Source: Symsagittifera roscoffensis
Lineage: Eukaryota > Xenacoelomorpha > Acoela > Convolutidae
Length of the DNA: 64,000 bases
Assembly (NCBI RefSeq): GCF_963678635.1
Contig: NC_087065.1
Location: 67,055,374 to 67,119,373 of the forward strand
Reading direction: 5' to 3'
A program made the translations under genes and the position numbers. Shown here in pieces: positions 45,601-54,528 of this stretch (position 1 is the first letter of the stretch; the number at the start of each line of letters is the position of its first letter). The notes beneath the pieces are model-generated. The model ran no database searches and was not told the DNA's origin. It saw only the letters and a program-made list of their open reading frames with translations.

Positions 45601-47861
45601 TTGTTCACATTTATTGATTGTTATGAAAATTGGCATACTGACTAATTATGTCATGGCAAATATATCTTGTCTTCATAATTAACCTTGTAAAATCACTCGT
45701 TACACCTTTAAATTGATGCCTATAAAATGACAGGTTTCAGAAAAAAAAACAAGAATAGCCAGTTGCTGCACATGTATCACAGAATGTTCCGACCACGCTG
45801 ATTTGAAAAAATAATAATTTTTTTTTTAAATCATAAAAGCAACGAAAAAAAATCAATTTTTCTCAATTTGCCGTCTTTTTTATAAGTTTTTGGTTATTTT
45901 TCTTTGATGAATTAATCGATAAACTCCAACAATGAGAACTGATATAGTTAAATTGATGTTAAAATCATAATACAAAAAAAACGGAAATTGTAGTGGGAGG
46001 TCAGCTTTCATCAATTTTTTTTTCTGATTTGTTGTGAAACAAAAACAAAAAATGCAAACCAATTTTTCTTTACACTGATTAAATTTTTTTGAATTTTTGT
46101 TTTAGGAATATGATTTCTTAAATATGATATCAACTTTCATCAATTTATCTGTGATTGGTCGGGAAAAGTTGGCGAAAGACAATATACAAAGATCCAGTGA
46201 GTTGCTTATGCTCAAAAAATTTTAAAAAAATGAAACTTGAACTCAGATTTGAACGCAGACCCTTAAATCAAAAGTTTAAGCGACAAAAATTTGCGACAAA
46301 AAATCATGTCAATTGTCATCTGAAAAAATTTTAAGCAACAGGAAGAAATCTTTGCCAGGAGACAGGTGGAAAAGTGTCAATGAACTCAAGGAAACCTAAA
46401 AAAGGATCGCCTTTTTTAAGAATCGATGAATGTACTCTTATACAAGTCGTGATGTATTTTTTTGTTAATTTTTCCAGAAAAAAAGTGTTACAATTTCAGT
46501 TTATTTCTTTTGCTAAAAGAAAGGCAAGTTCCAGTATCGAACAGCAAAAGTGTGAAGGCTGGGAAAAACTTCGCCGAGTTGTAGTTTCAAAAGTCGCATT
46601 TAACATTCAAGAGATTTTCCGGCAAAAAAAAACCTTTTGATCCAGTTTTCCCAAAATTGTTTAATTTTATTTAAAAAAGTGTCAATCATCGTGATTATTG
46701 ACTTCTGAAAGTGTATTTTAAATTTCAGATTCTGCAGCGAAATAAAATGTGTGTTTTATTGATCCAGTTCTCGCAAATTGGGTAAATTTTATCAAAAAAG
46801 TGTCAGTTATAAATTGTTCTAGAAATTCAAAAAACTTTGAAGCCATCTATTTTTTTCTGGCAAAATATGTCAGTTATTTTTTCTGTTTTATTGCGTTCAT
46901 TAACACTTCTAACTAACTGTCCGTTGGTTATGTTTTATTTTTCATTTTCGAGTCTTGAGGAAACAAATGATCGCTTCGAAGCAATTCCAGTTTCGATAAT
47001 TCTATCTTTTAATCTAATTTCTCAAAATTAACCTAGTTTTTCAACTGTTTTTCTGATATAATAGTATTAGCTCAGCTTATTTGTTGGTTTTTATTCTCGT
47101 GGAAGTAAAGTTTGTGCGTGAACTGTTGATTTAACCAGGTTATGTATGTATGAAGACCAAGTTTAATTAAAACTGACCAAATACAATGCATGTCACATTT
47201 TTTTTTTTCAAAGAATCGAGATAATTTAATGTACGTTTTTAAAATTAAATCGCTTGTTAGTGGATAAGCGTTAGTTGGTCTTAATATAGTTGCACGTGCC
47301 CGTAAGTTAACTTTGGTTGGGTGGATGGTTTAGGTGGGTGCTGATAGTGTTGTGGTGTGCACCCCCCTTCGCCTTCCTGGCTCTGCTGCTGTTCGCCTGC
47401 TCCAAGTGCTGTGCCAAGTCATACGACAACAGAGACGAGAGAGCAAGGTTTCTACTTATTGAGAAATTTGAGCTTTGCGGCGACGGATTACATTAGGACC
47501 TCATTTCCATCATTCGTCATTTTGCGCCTTCAGTCCTGTCGTATCAGCGCCAGCGTCGCGATTCGAACCGCTTTCCCCAGTGTACAAGCAGGCAAGTGGC
47601 GGCTAGTTCCGCATCTTTAGGGACGAAAATGATGATTTAGGGAGGTCCTTTTGTAGTCTGTCGCCGGGATCAAAACCAAAAGAACTCTTAAGCAATCATC
47701 ACTGTTTTTTACCTTCTATGCTTTCAGACTCTTACAAGAAGAAGCATCGAAACGGATTTCGCCCGGAAATTGAGCCGATTTTGGAAGAGAAACACGAAGA
47801 AAGCGGAAACACGACCAAGGAAAATACTTACGATGTATCGCTGGTCCGCACAAAAGAATAG
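21442..47861 (+). CDS. Four-pass (tetraspan) membrane protein, six exons
   Basis: Coding exons are 21442-21631, 44681-44872, 45323-45530, 47334-47447, 47534-47595 and 47728-47861. They sum to 900 nt, giving 299 residues. Phases match at every junction. Four hydrophobic segments are visible: IAIGLFLVDIVLVLMILGVW; a second in TLVFVFTGIGISGLIVILGF; a third spanning the exon 2/3 junction; and a fourth, VLIVLW...FAFLALLLF. The second external loop (~60 residues) has three N-glycosylation sequons (NQS, NST, NET). The cytoplasmic tail is charged (KKKHR, EEKHEES). The topology resembles the claudin/PMP22/clarin group, but the GLW-C-C motif is absent, so no family is assigned. Intron 1 (23 kb) contains element B in antisense orientation. 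The last two exons are the least certain. Confidence 0.72.
21787..21986. mobile_element. MITE, family 1 (200 bp), complete
   Basis: Ends GGTTCTTTTTCC and GGAAAAAGAGCC, with a perfect 8-bp target duplication CAATTGTG at 21779-21786 and 21987-21994. Confidence 0.85.
22157..22580. mobile_element. MITE, family 1, interrupted by another copy
   Basis: The left end (22157-22184) and the body (from about 22404, AAAAAATTTTAGTAATAAAA) join to match the copy at 24937. A second MITE sits between them. The right terminal repeat near 22560-22578 is degenerate. Confidence 0.7.
22185..22390. mobile_element. Nested MITE, family 1
   Basis: Inserted in the C-rich end of the copy at 22157. Ends are GGCTCTTTTTCG and GGAAAAAGAGCC. 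The octamer CCACCAGC lies at 22177-22184 and again at 22396-22403, the second after a 5-nt slip. Confidence 0.7.
23161..23566. mobile_element. MITE, family 1, interrupted by a family 2 copy
   Basis: The outer element is flanked by GATCTAAA at 23153-23160 and 23567-23574. Its interior is split by the family 2 copy at 23194-23412. Confidence 0.75.
23194..23412. mobile_element. MITE, family 2 (219 bp), nested
   Basis: Same length and ends as the copy at 168-386. The flanking octamers CTTCTTAT (23186-23193) and ATTCTTAT (23413-23420) agree at 7 of 8 positions. Confidence 0.8.
24937..25134. mobile_element. MITE, family 1 (198 bp), complete
   Basis: Ends GGCTCTTTTTCC and GGAAAAAGAGCC. Perfect 8-bp target duplication AAATTGCC at 24929-24936 and 25135-25142. 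Confidence 0.87.
25185..25730 (+). pseudogene. Decayed non-LTR (LINE) reverse transcriptase fragment
   Basis: Forward-strand fragments read GIPQGSALGP, then FDDDAILYSKMNDQ (the FADD-like box), LQEDLKLLENG and LGVIIDSQLSFEAHM, the order seen in jockey/CR1-type reverse transcriptases. Frame changes and stops separate them. No 5' or 3' end of an element was found. Confidence 0.75.
26354..26357. repeat. Target site duplication of element B (left)
   Basis: CTGT, matching 44539-44542. Confidence 0.85.
26358..26768 (-). repeat. Element B 3' LTR
   Basis: 411 bp, TG...CA. Keeps the full 28-nt palindrome at 26626-26653. Confidence 0.92.
26769..28367 (-). other. Element B 3' noncoding region
   Basis: Counterpart of 2280-3957. 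Contains the identical 76-nt island (27457-27532) and paired splice-site-like sequences on both strands near 28020-28370. No conserved sense ORF. Confidence 0.65.
27457..27532 (-). promoter_or_regulatory. GC-rich structured island in element B 3' region
   Basis: Identical to 3025-3100 of element A, with the same direct repeat GGTGGGTTAGGCC and the palindromes GAGCATGCTC and GGACGTCC. Confidence 0.5.
28371..30109 (-). pseudogene. Element B 3' ORF (unknown function)
   Basis: The frame is open from just after codon 4 (TAA where element A has CAA) down to 28520, about 520 codons. One frameshift near 28560 then separates the last ~60 codons, which end FFPDD at 28371. The N-terminal half is Ser/Thr/Pro/Asn-rich. 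The C-terminal half has FVDERVLMPTLYW, YYDHNIIR, FLDDDRFANPQLTE and CSHDIMLRTKQTH. This is the better preserved of the two copies and the best query for a homology search. It directly follows the envelope ORF with an ATGA overlap. No family recognised. Confidence 0.72.
30106..32710 (-). pseudogene. env: Element B envelope-like glycoprotein, broken
   Basis: Start at 32710 gives a signal peptide (MYILKILIFQQVFFEIFS). The ectodomain pieces at 32710-32342, 31979-31755, 31630-31100 and 31045-30848 include YDC, NRSNFLDYEGN, RCYKRIPIFYK and FVDTHSRRT. The anchor region near 30480-30600 (FNFIGFLFSLLKGIYN) and a tail ending FFSPR follow. Differences from element A in the CYKRIPIF block are synonymous. 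Several frame breaks make it nonfunctional. It most resembles chuvirus-type (class III) glycoproteins. Confidence 0.7.
32698..33837 (-). pseudogene. Element B Pro/Ser/Thr-rich ORF with conserved domain
   Basis: Open in pieces 33600-33253 and 33326-32802, with a frame break near 33300 and another near 32860. It carries ISFQDNPYTFE, RLSEPLEPVQRQ, LDWNTF and LHSWALNRL as in element A. It ends YTCIF and overlaps the envelope start by 13 nt. Upstream it is separated from the membrane ORF by an in-frame TAG, so read-through is possible in this copy. Confidence 0.58.
33838..34268 (-). pseudogene. Element B small multipass membrane protein, frameshifted
   Basis: Starts MLFSRSVNI at 34268 and is open to 34023. 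The second half (CKCIKKAIMTFALAT, EEYYNKHK) continues in another frame to the TAG at about 33838. Hydrophobic throughout, matching the intact copy at 9435-9863. Confidence 0.6.
34269..34860 (-). other. Element B spacer between pol and membrane ORF
   Basis: Counterpart of 9864-10480. No ORF. Shares G-run blocks with element A. Confidence 0.4.
34860..35456 (-). pseudogene. pol: Element B integrase C-terminus (GPY/F module) and basic tail
   Basis: LRKGPYQIIDKPTDVTYKI near 35330-35250 is the GPY/F module. The segment is open from 35456 to 35118 and ends in a Lys/Arg-rich tail extending to about 34860. It is out of frame with the integrase core, owing to the T-rich stretch near 35457-35470. Confidence 0.78.
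35811..36590 (-). pseudogene. pol: Element B integrase zinc finger and core, catalytically dead
   Basis: The zinc-binding part (HTQNTKGH, CNDCIVC) and core are in one frame. FDTKGP keeps the first Asp, but the second motif reads VTGNGTEF, with Gly in place of the catalytic Asp. VEGMNRSLQEYL is followed by a premature stop at 35811; element A continues with LRCIINGK. Two independent lesions make this integrase inactive. Confidence 0.87.
36984..37812 (-). pseudogene. pol: Element B RT thumb/connection and RNase H
   Basis: Open frame from the deletion edge at 37812 through LGHNVERNTITPLKSR and EFLGMLNFLSKYIY to PFYAMCDAS. A ~25-nt tandem duplication (near 37405-37440) then shifts the frame within RNase H. 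The RNase H motif FTDH of element A reads FTNH here. The downstream segment to 36984 holds DTLSRKTPPELL. Confidence 0.82.
37813..38291 (-). pseudogene. pol: Element B pol linker, ending at the RT deletion
   Basis: MSDFEFKPIHKFFKITIS at 38291 begins the linker between protease and RT. It is open to 37866 and runs into the deletion at about 37812. The expected RT fingers and palm, with YLDD, are absent; about 620 bp present in element A (13403-14025) are missing. Confidence 0.82.
38575..39091 (-). pseudogene. pro: Element B aspartic protease
   Basis: Upstream segment from 39091 (DYEPIIYEQPFTSHIYENQ) is followed by LIDSGAES near 38750 and TAQGS, YGKIQLFLLP. A frameshift near 38850 (QKGQPR stop) splits the region. 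Confidence 0.75.
39154..40114 (-). pseudogene. gag: Element B nucleocapsid with intact zinc knuckle
   Basis: CNYCRRYGHSISEC (C-x2-C-x4-H-x4-C) near 39890-39941 is a complete CCHC knuckle. A basic tail of NYSNNRNR/SRNNS repeats follows in another frame, with a stop TAA near 39535 where element A has CAA. Confidence 0.78.
40315..42454 (-). pseudogene. gag: Element B gag
   Basis: First part 42454-41918 (starting with TTG where element A has ATG). A 1-nt shift near 41940 leads into a long open frame of 554 codons to 40315. The middle is Asn/Gln/Thr/Pro-rich. The conserved core near 40650-40350 reads FTGTDPEYSVKDYLNAV, QTTLDGAAQKQFSVLP, DWKRFTQEFSKMF and NEIRRLPNE, the Ty3/gypsy gag core. Element A reads smoothly across the shift, which marks it as damage and not a programmed site. 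Confidence 0.8.
42490..42897 (-). pseudogene. Element B ORF0 remnant
   Basis: MSFKNLGNKQTIV near 42897 matches the ORF0 start of element A, but stops and shifts follow within 25 codons. Confidence 0.5.
42898..44121 (-). promoter_or_regulatory. Element B 5' leader RNA region
   Basis: Counterpart of 19161-20398. It keeps the hairpin arms GTGAAG/CTTCAC (43242-43270) and the three CCTGGGTC-type segments. Confidence 0.5.
43372..43497 (-). promoter_or_regulatory. Four-hairpin cluster in element B leader
   Basis: CACTT/AAGTG (43372-43384), AGAACA/TGTTCT (43393-43408) and two CAAGG/CCTTG units (43413-43437, 43473-43497). The order is the same as in element A. Loops differ (AAT versus GCT; ATAAG versus ATAGG) while arms are unchanged. 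Confidence 0.5.
44122..44138 (-). other. Primer-binding site of element B
   Basis: Identical to that of element A (TGGTGCGACCATAAGTC), 2 nt from the LTR end. Confidence 0.65.
44141..44538 (-). repeat. Element B 5' LTR
   Basis: 398 bp. It lacks 13 bp that formed one arm of the palindrome present in the other three LTRs; the remaining arm is at 44409-44421. Confidence 0.92.
44539..44542. repeat. Target site duplication of element B (right)
   Basis: CTGT, matching 26354-26357. Confidence 0.85.
44681..44872 (+). CDS. Tetraspan gene exon 2
   Basis: Acceptor ATCAATTTAG precedes the exon, which enters in the phase exon 1 requires. It encodes KDSQGFRDRT, the second membrane segment and FLDCCRIIQLEKG. 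Donor GTTAGT at 44873. Confidence 0.72.
45323..45530 (+). CDS. Tetraspan gene exon 3
   Basis: Acceptor CGGTTGCAG. The exon encodes the end of the third membrane segment and the glycosylated second loop (TPAIPTGDYYSEKKEF, then NQS, NST, NET). Donor GTGAGT at 45531. Confidence 0.75.
45552..45728. mobile_element. MITE, family 1, right end lost
   Basis: Starts GGCTCTTTTTCC and follows the family to about 45728, then diverges before the right terminal repeat. It lies in intron 3 of the tetraspan gene, about 20 bp after the donor. Confidence 0.7.
45729..47333 (+). other. Remainder of tetraspan intron 3
   Basis: AT-rich. About 46480-46670 is a reverse-orientation copy of a dispersed repeat also seen at 55590-55830 and 59500-59760. 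Nothing else recognised. Confidence 0.5.
46480..46670 (-). repeat. Dispersed repeat, copy 1
   Basis: Reverse complement resembles 55590-55830: shared landmarks are GATCCAG, TTTCGAAA-like and a GATCAATAG/CGAACAGC-like segment around TTTGCTG. Diverged; ends not defined. Confidence 0.45.
47334..47447 (+). CDS. Tetraspan gene exon 4
   Basis: Acceptor GGATGGTTTAG. The exon encodes the fourth membrane segment and a Cys-containing juxtamembrane stretch (ACSKCCAKSYDNRDERA). Donor AG|GTTTCT at 47448. Confidence 0.68.
47534..47595 (+). CDS. Tetraspan gene exon 5 (probable)
   Basis: Acceptor GCGCCTTCAG. The exon reads PVVSAPASRFEPLSPVYKQ in the phase set by exon 4. The donor is uncertain: GTGGCG at 47596 keeps the tail frame used here, while a GC-type donor CAG|GCAAGT at 47592 would lead into another open frame of the last exon. 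Confidence 0.5.
47728..47861 (+). CDS. Tetraspan gene last exon
   Basis: Acceptor CTATGCTTTCAG. The exon encodes a charged tail (SYKKKHRNGFRPEIEPILEE) and stops with TAG at 47859. An ATTAAA lies about 120 nt downstream and could be the polyadenylation signal. Confidence 0.6.
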
Positions 47862-50250
47862 GGAAAACTTTTACTTGAAAAGAGTTATAAAATTTTGATT
47901 ATTAGTTATATAAAACAGTTGGTGTCGGCAAACGCTCAATTAAGCATGTATCATAACCTTGTTTTCTTGTTAAACAAAAAAAATTAAACGGTAATTACTG
48001 AAGGATAAAATTATGCAAAATCTCACGCCTAAGGCGATAAAATTTTAAAAACTTGTGGTATAAACAACAAGTTAAAAAAAATGTTTTCATTTTAGAACCA
48101 GGAAGCAATTTAGGTTCGAATAAAAGCTTCAAAATATACGAATCATATTTCTGATTCTGATTCTGAAAGATCATATTTCAATTATTGCAACAGCGCTCAA
48201 AAACTTTTTGGCTTTTTTGCGAGACATTACGACACCGATCAAAAGCTTGAGTGAAATCAAAATTTTTTTTTTGCGGTTTGATTTGATGTTTCAGTTTTTT
48301 AATATTTACTCTAAAAATTTCGGCAAATGAAACACAAGCATGCTCTTTGATAGCATGTGCCAATTGCGCAAAAACGTGATTGATTTTAACATTCAAAATT
48401 TGGTTTTAATTTTTTATTTACAAGTACAAAAAATCAACTATTGATCCAGACCAGCGGCGGATTTAGGGGAAGGGGACGTTTTTTCTTCAGGACTTCAGCC
48501 CAAAAGGACCCCCTGTGCTAGTATGTTAGGACATTTGCTGACTGACCCTAAAATTTTTCGAAGGCGCCTTCGACGCCAGTATATATTAATTTTATTGGGG
48601 AGAGCGCACAACGAAAAGCCGCAAATTTTTGGTCAAATTCTTCCAAAAATGCCTAAAACGTCTTTGGGGCACACGTTTGGCTAAAATAGTGTCTGTATTG
48701 GGATTCCGGAGAGTTTCGAAAGACAATTCAGTTGATATAATAAAAAGTTCGATAAAAGTTTTTTTGAAAATCTACCCCCAAACCAACCCCTTCGAGAAAG
48801 TCGTAGATCCTCCTCTTATCTAGATTTTTCAACTTCGGTTAGTTTTCCTGTCAATTTTAGAGTTTTTGAAAATTGCAAGCATTTTTTTCAACCATTTTTT
48901 TCCGTAAAACTCAGAACTTCGTTTCGAAAACCTCAGTTTTTAAATAATAGATCCGTTAACAAAATCAACGAGTGTCAGACAAGATAGACAACGTTTTCCA
49001 GATTCAACCATTCCCATTCTCCGACATCTCAACTTATACTTAAGCTGGCTCAAGGAATTCTAAATAATAATTGGTTTTGAAACATGATTTAGTGCAAGCC
49101 CCCCTAGCTTGAGCAAGTTAACCAAAAACGTACATGGCCAGTCAATTTGGAAAATCAAGTGAGAATTAAATGCATCCGTGGCTTGAAAGTGAAAACTCAG
49201 TGAAATTTACGAACATTCATGAAACCATTTAGTGATAAGTTGATTTTTTTCGCGACTCGAAAAAAAGTTTCTGGGTTTTTCGTCTTATTTTCTGAATAGG
49301 ATGCCTTGAAGTCATACTTACGATAGAAAAAAAAGAAAAACTAATGCAACCATTTAGACATCAGAGTCGATTTAAGGCCATGAGCTCATTTTCTTTTTAC
49401 TATCTTGGAGTAAAATTCAATTTATTTTCTGACATTTATTCAAGTTTCTTGTTAGAAAAATTTGAAACGTATAACTGAAGTTATTGTAAGACTTTTCTGC
49501 ATACAAAACCAAACTACAGAGACCAAAAGTTTTCTTGCCGAAAATTTCACTGAGAAAATGCTCAGGAAGAAAAACACAGATGGCAACGATCAATGGACTC
49601 TCATAGCATTGCAACTGTTATGGAGTAGAAAAAGGAAATATTTCTTGACCTGTCAAGAAAACCAAAAAATTGATATGGCAAGAGTGATTCTCAAGTTGCA
49701 GTCAGTATATTGAAATGTACTGAACGTTTTGAAAATTTGAAGCGATTGGTTTGTCCAGAAGCGACCTACATATTTTGCATCATTTTTTTATGCATAACGA
49801 TTTTAAAAAGATTTTGAAACTTCCAGTTTTTCTCCACCACTTGCGATACAACAAAAACATTTAAAAAAGTCAAAAAAACTAATTAAACCAACCTTTTCGT
49901 GTGTTCAGATTAAAAACAACTGAAGGCCCAAATAAAGCTGGAGATATGTGTTTGGTTTTGAATGAATTTGAAACACTGATGCAGTATGAGTAAAGAAAGT
50001 GGCTTCAAAAACTGGGTTTGTCCAAAACCTTACTTTTTTCTCTACTAAAATAAGTGAGAAGCTAGAAAAAACTTAGGTTAATCAATTTTCCCAAAGAGAT
50101 AACAATTCTCTGGCAGACAACTCAGCAGCTGCTGCTTCTGCAGTAACGTTTATCGCAAACGGTTTTTTGAGTTAACATTTCATTAGATTTGATTTTGTAA
50201 AATTAAAGAGAATTCAAAAAGTTTCTAAAAACGTTCAAAAGTTCTAGAAA
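47862..50250. other. Intergenic region, first part
   Basis: About 2.4 kb after the tetraspan stop. AT-rich, without a convincing ORF or RNA gene. A segment near 48450-48620 is richer in G/C and may be an old repeat. Confidence 0.5.
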
Positions 50251-50269
50251 GCCCTCAAAAAGATTTCCA

Positions 50270-51280
50270 AAAACCATACATTTTCCTGCACTAAGCAGGT
50301 TGTGGCCTCTCGAACAGTGGAGAATCCAAAACCGGGATTCTTGGTTTGAACACAACCTCAAAATTATCACGGCAGTTTTCGCCTCAAGTCAAAAAGTTTG
50401 TAAAAAAACTGTCAAAGTTTTAACACTTCAACTTGTTAGAAGGCCATAAATTTTTTCTTAAATAAACTAGGAACACCCGGTTATAAAAGTATGCTTTCAA
50501 CAACGTGTTGTTTCAATCAAACCTTTGATATCAGATTTGGCAGGATAGCGAGACAAGTCCAAAAAGCGGTCAACTAATCAAGACTTTGAAATTTCCCAGA
50601 GACAGGTTTTTGTGTGAAAAAATAGGGTGTAGTCGCTTATGTCGCTTATGCCGAAGAGGTTTACTATCCTTTAATTTTGATTGAGCCCAAAACGTCAGAT
50701 TTGTGAGGGTAGTTCTCGAGAAATGTCAAAATTTTGTTAAAAAAAAACGATCAAAAATCCAAACTTTTATTTTTCCGCCGGCCATGATTTTTGGTGTCAG
50801 AAAAATTTGAGAGTAATCTCATAAACGAATGAGCTTTTTACAACCCGTTTTTTGAATTGAACCCAAAATCTCAAACATGGCAGTGCAGTGTTCAAAAATA
50901 TTCGAAAAGTTTGAAAAACGGTCAAAATTTAAAATATTGACTATTCCGAGGGCCATAACTTTGTGTAAAAAGTATGGGCGAAGCCGCATATTCAGGGAAT
51001 TTTTCTAGACCGTTCTATTTTTTGAAACCGAAAACTCAGATTTGAGAGGGATATTTTTCGAGAAAATGAAAAAACCAAAAAATATGGGTCAAATATTCGC
51101 GCACAGATTTTTTCGAAGGCTGTAGACAAGGTGTCAACTAAGAAGACTATAGGGGAGTATGCAGGCATACAGGAGAGCCGGCAGTTTTTCAATTGATATC
51201 CCTTTTTGAAAATCAGATGAAGTTTCTGAGAAAAACTTATCAAAGCAAAACATTTTACATTTTCCCCTTGAAACGACCCA
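50270..51280 (+). repeat. Degenerate ~168-bp tandem array, forward
   Basis: Landmarks recur at regular steps: a GGCCATA-like word at about 50277, 50445, 50614, 50783, 50952 and 51118, and a CCCAAAA..TCAGATTTG..AGGG block at about 50343, 50513, 50680, 50855, 51020 and 51195. Units are strongly diverged but phase is kept, so this is an old tandem repeat. Confidence 0.6.
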
Positions 51281-51890
51281 AAACCAGGTCATTAGGCCAA
51301 TAAAAGATAGGCCAAACTCATTTGGGCCGAGGATTTTTTTGAGCGAATCAAAACAAAAAAAAACAAATGAAGAACGAAGTCAAGGTAAAAAAATTACAAA
51401 TTGTAGGAGTAAATCAAACACTAAAAGCAAAATTAAAGAATCCGCGCAGCGAAAAAAAAACGCTTTCAAGATGTAACAACTCAGCCGATAACAGATACGC
51501 AGACAAGTAATTGGCCATCAAATTTAGTGAAACATGTTTTTTTTTCTTATTCTCAAATGCAAATTTCAAAAAAATGCAAAATTTGTCAAAAACAAAATAT
51601 ATATTTTTCGTTTTAGTACTGATATTTCAGACTTCAAAGCAGTTCGAACGCTGTTTTGAACAAATTGTTTGGCAATTTTACTATTAAATCAACCAATAAA
51701 AGAAGTCCATTAGGCATTTAAAAAACTTCTAAAAAAACATGCAGATTTTTCACTTTGTTTCAAAAAATGCGTAGTAGAGTCGTTGAAGGCATGATTTAAG
51801 ACAAACCGAAAATGTTTAAGAAATTTAAATCATATTCCACAGTTATTCAACTGACTAAAACACATTTGGACTCATGTCAGCGTTCCAAAA
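51281..51890. other. Spacer between the opposed arrays
   Basis: About 600 bp of A-rich DNA without recognisable units or ORFs. Confidence 0.4.
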
Positions 51891-52650
51891 TGTCAGCGTT
51901 TGATGGAAACAAGTATTATGAAAATATAGGCATTTGGGTTTTTTCGTTTTATTGTATGATACGCTTTGAAAAATCTGTTTACTTTCTCGAATTCAATATT
52001 TCTCGAAAACCGCTTTGTCGATTTGTATAAAAGTGGTAACATTGGATTGTTTCCACTTTCTCAAAAACTACCCCTTAAGTCTGATATTTTGGATCTAAAG
52101 GAGAAAATGCGCTGCAAGAAGCTACCCTGCATTAGCGGCTATGTTTCAAATCTTTTATCAAAGAAGTCATTTTCCCTCAGAATAACATATTCTATAATTT
52201 TTGACCGTTAATTGATTTTTTTTCTTTTCTCAAAACCGAGATCCCATATCAAAAAATTTTGTTTCATTGGAAAAAATGATTTGTGGAGAGCTATTCTGCT
52301 TTAGCGACTCAGACCACATTTTTCACCCAATAATATAGGGCCGTGAAAATATTTTTAAATTTTTTTTAACTTCATTTTTCTCAAAAAAACTACCCTACCA
52401 AATCAAAGGTTTTTGGTTTCAATCATCAGAAGCTTCCGAAAATTTTCGCTTACAAAAAGCTGAGTCCATAGTAAGAAGCTCCTCTGCATTAGCGGCTAGG
52501 CCGAAAACAAAATTGCAAAAATGTTTTCTTCCCTCGTAAGACATACTCCAGACTTTGATAGTTTTTCGAAACTTATTCATTTTTCTGGAAAGCTACGCAC
52601 CCAAATCTGATTGTCTGAAGCTCATCTGCATAAGCGGAAACTCCCAAGTT
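51890..52650 (-). repeat. Degenerate ~168-bp tandem array, inverted
   Basis: The word GCATTAGCGGCT recurs in variants near 52130, 52300, 52487 and 52629. TCTCAAAAACTACCC recurs near 52060, 52229, 52380 and 52587. The reverse complement of these blocks matches the array at 50270-51280. Confidence 0.55.
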
Positions 52651-54528
52651 TTTCCTCTTAAACATAGAGGCGAAGCTTCGTTTCGCAAACACTAGCCAGA
52701 ACACGACAAAAACAGCTCTATAAAAAGATTTTTAAAAAAGTAGAAATAAGCCTCGAACTAGTAAGAATGCGGCTACGACTCGGATTTGATATGCGACCTG
52801 GAAATTATGAGTCTCAGATCCTAGATCGTGATTATAGCCAAAGTGCACCAAATAATTGATCAGTTTTAGATACACTTTTATTTAATAGTTAGCTTAGAAA
52901 AAAAAAGAAAGCTCAAACTAGTACACTACGCTCGCAAGGTCGTTATTGTAATGACTCTCGGAACAATCAAAAGGATTTTAGACAAATTTTTCACTTCGAA
53001 AACTATGATTTTTTTTACTTTAATTTCAATTTTTCTAACAAAAAAGTAATGGTCCTAAGAAAAGGTTAAAATATAATTTCGTCTGTTTTTTGAAATTTTT
53101 GAGTCTTCTCAAAAAATACTCGGCCGAAATTGATACCAAGGGTTTAACCGAGGCAACATTTGGGAAACCTCCGAGCAAAATAAGCGATGCCTTTTAAATT
53201 GTACACAAAAAGTTATCTTTGGGAAAATTACAAATTCACGAAAATTTTCACTCTTATACTATTAGAGAAACTAAGGTTAAAAATTATCAATTATGTGCCT
53301 TCAGCTTTAGTTGAGCCCCTATTTTTCATTTTTTTTGAAGACCACGGCAGACAGATCATATAACGATGACAATGTATAACAAACTTTTGATCATATAACA
53401 AAATTTTGTGCATTTTTGGGAAGATTTTACTAAAATAACGCCATTTTTGGTTGGGTAGTCGAAAAAAATCTAAAAATCCACTTCTGGATGGATGTACAGC
53501 ATTTTAAAGCTCCCTCTTGTCTATTTTCCTCAATAAGAACAAAATTGAGAGATTTTAAAAATGATAGTGCATGAAAAAAGAAAACGAAAGTGGGTATTGC
53601 GATGTTAGAAAAATAAAAAATGAACACCACCAATTTTCATGCAATACCCCAAGCACCAAAAAACTAAATTGATAGCACCCACCATACCCAGAGACTGATC
53701 ACTTAATTTTGACAAAGAAGTTGACTATTAAAAAAAGTTTGATCTAAATTCGAATTCAATAGATATAGATACACTTTAAATTAGACTGTTTCTGACATAA
53801 TCGTTATGACAGACTTGATCTACCGAAATATACAGATATACTCATAATGCAAAGGTAAATACAGTTTACTTCATTAATAGTTTTTTGAATGTTTGACTAA
53901 AGCTGTTTTATTGGTATTTCAACATATGCGGATTAGGAATTAATGCACTGTTTATCGACAACACTAAAACTCACAAGAAATGATTTCAAAATTAATGCAA
54001 CTTATTTTTGACCACTTGGAACAAAATCAAACCCATGTTTTTCGTTTTAATGCATATGAAGCCATAATCTGTCAGTCTACTTTTCTATTACCTACCCTCT
54101 AGAACCATTCATACAGCACGGAGAAGCTATTTATTATTCGCGAATAGCAGCAGACTTGCTTGTAAAACGTTTCCAAAATCACACTTCGATTACAATTGAG
54201 TCAGAAATGGGACTTAAATAAACGTATTGATAAATATATTTGGGCTACTCTTTCAACCGTGATCCCAGATATCTTATTATCAAGTGTGACTACTATATAG
54301 TTAAAGGTAGTTTACGCATACTTGATTTGTACCAATAATCTTATCTGTAAATTTATCAATTATTTGCCCTGGAGAACCAAAAACACAGCACTTTAGGAGA
54401 GGGAAGGAGTTTGAAAGATGTCGATTATCTGCCAAAAGCTGAGTGGTAGGAACTAATATACATTTTCAAAATCACATTTGATCACTATGATATAGAGGGG
54501 CACGAGTGAGAGACTTGCCCATAAAAAA
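52651..54528. other. Intergenic region, last part, with 3' end signals of AP-3 beta
   Basis: AT-rich DNA with no ORF of note. The distal AP-3 beta mRNA end probably lies here; see the AATAAA at 54130. Confidence 0.45.
54130..54135 (-). terminator. Candidate polyadenylation signal for AP-3 beta
   Basis: AATAAA on the minus strand, about 395 nt past the stop codon. Position is plausible but other signals cannot be excluded. Confidence 0.4.
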
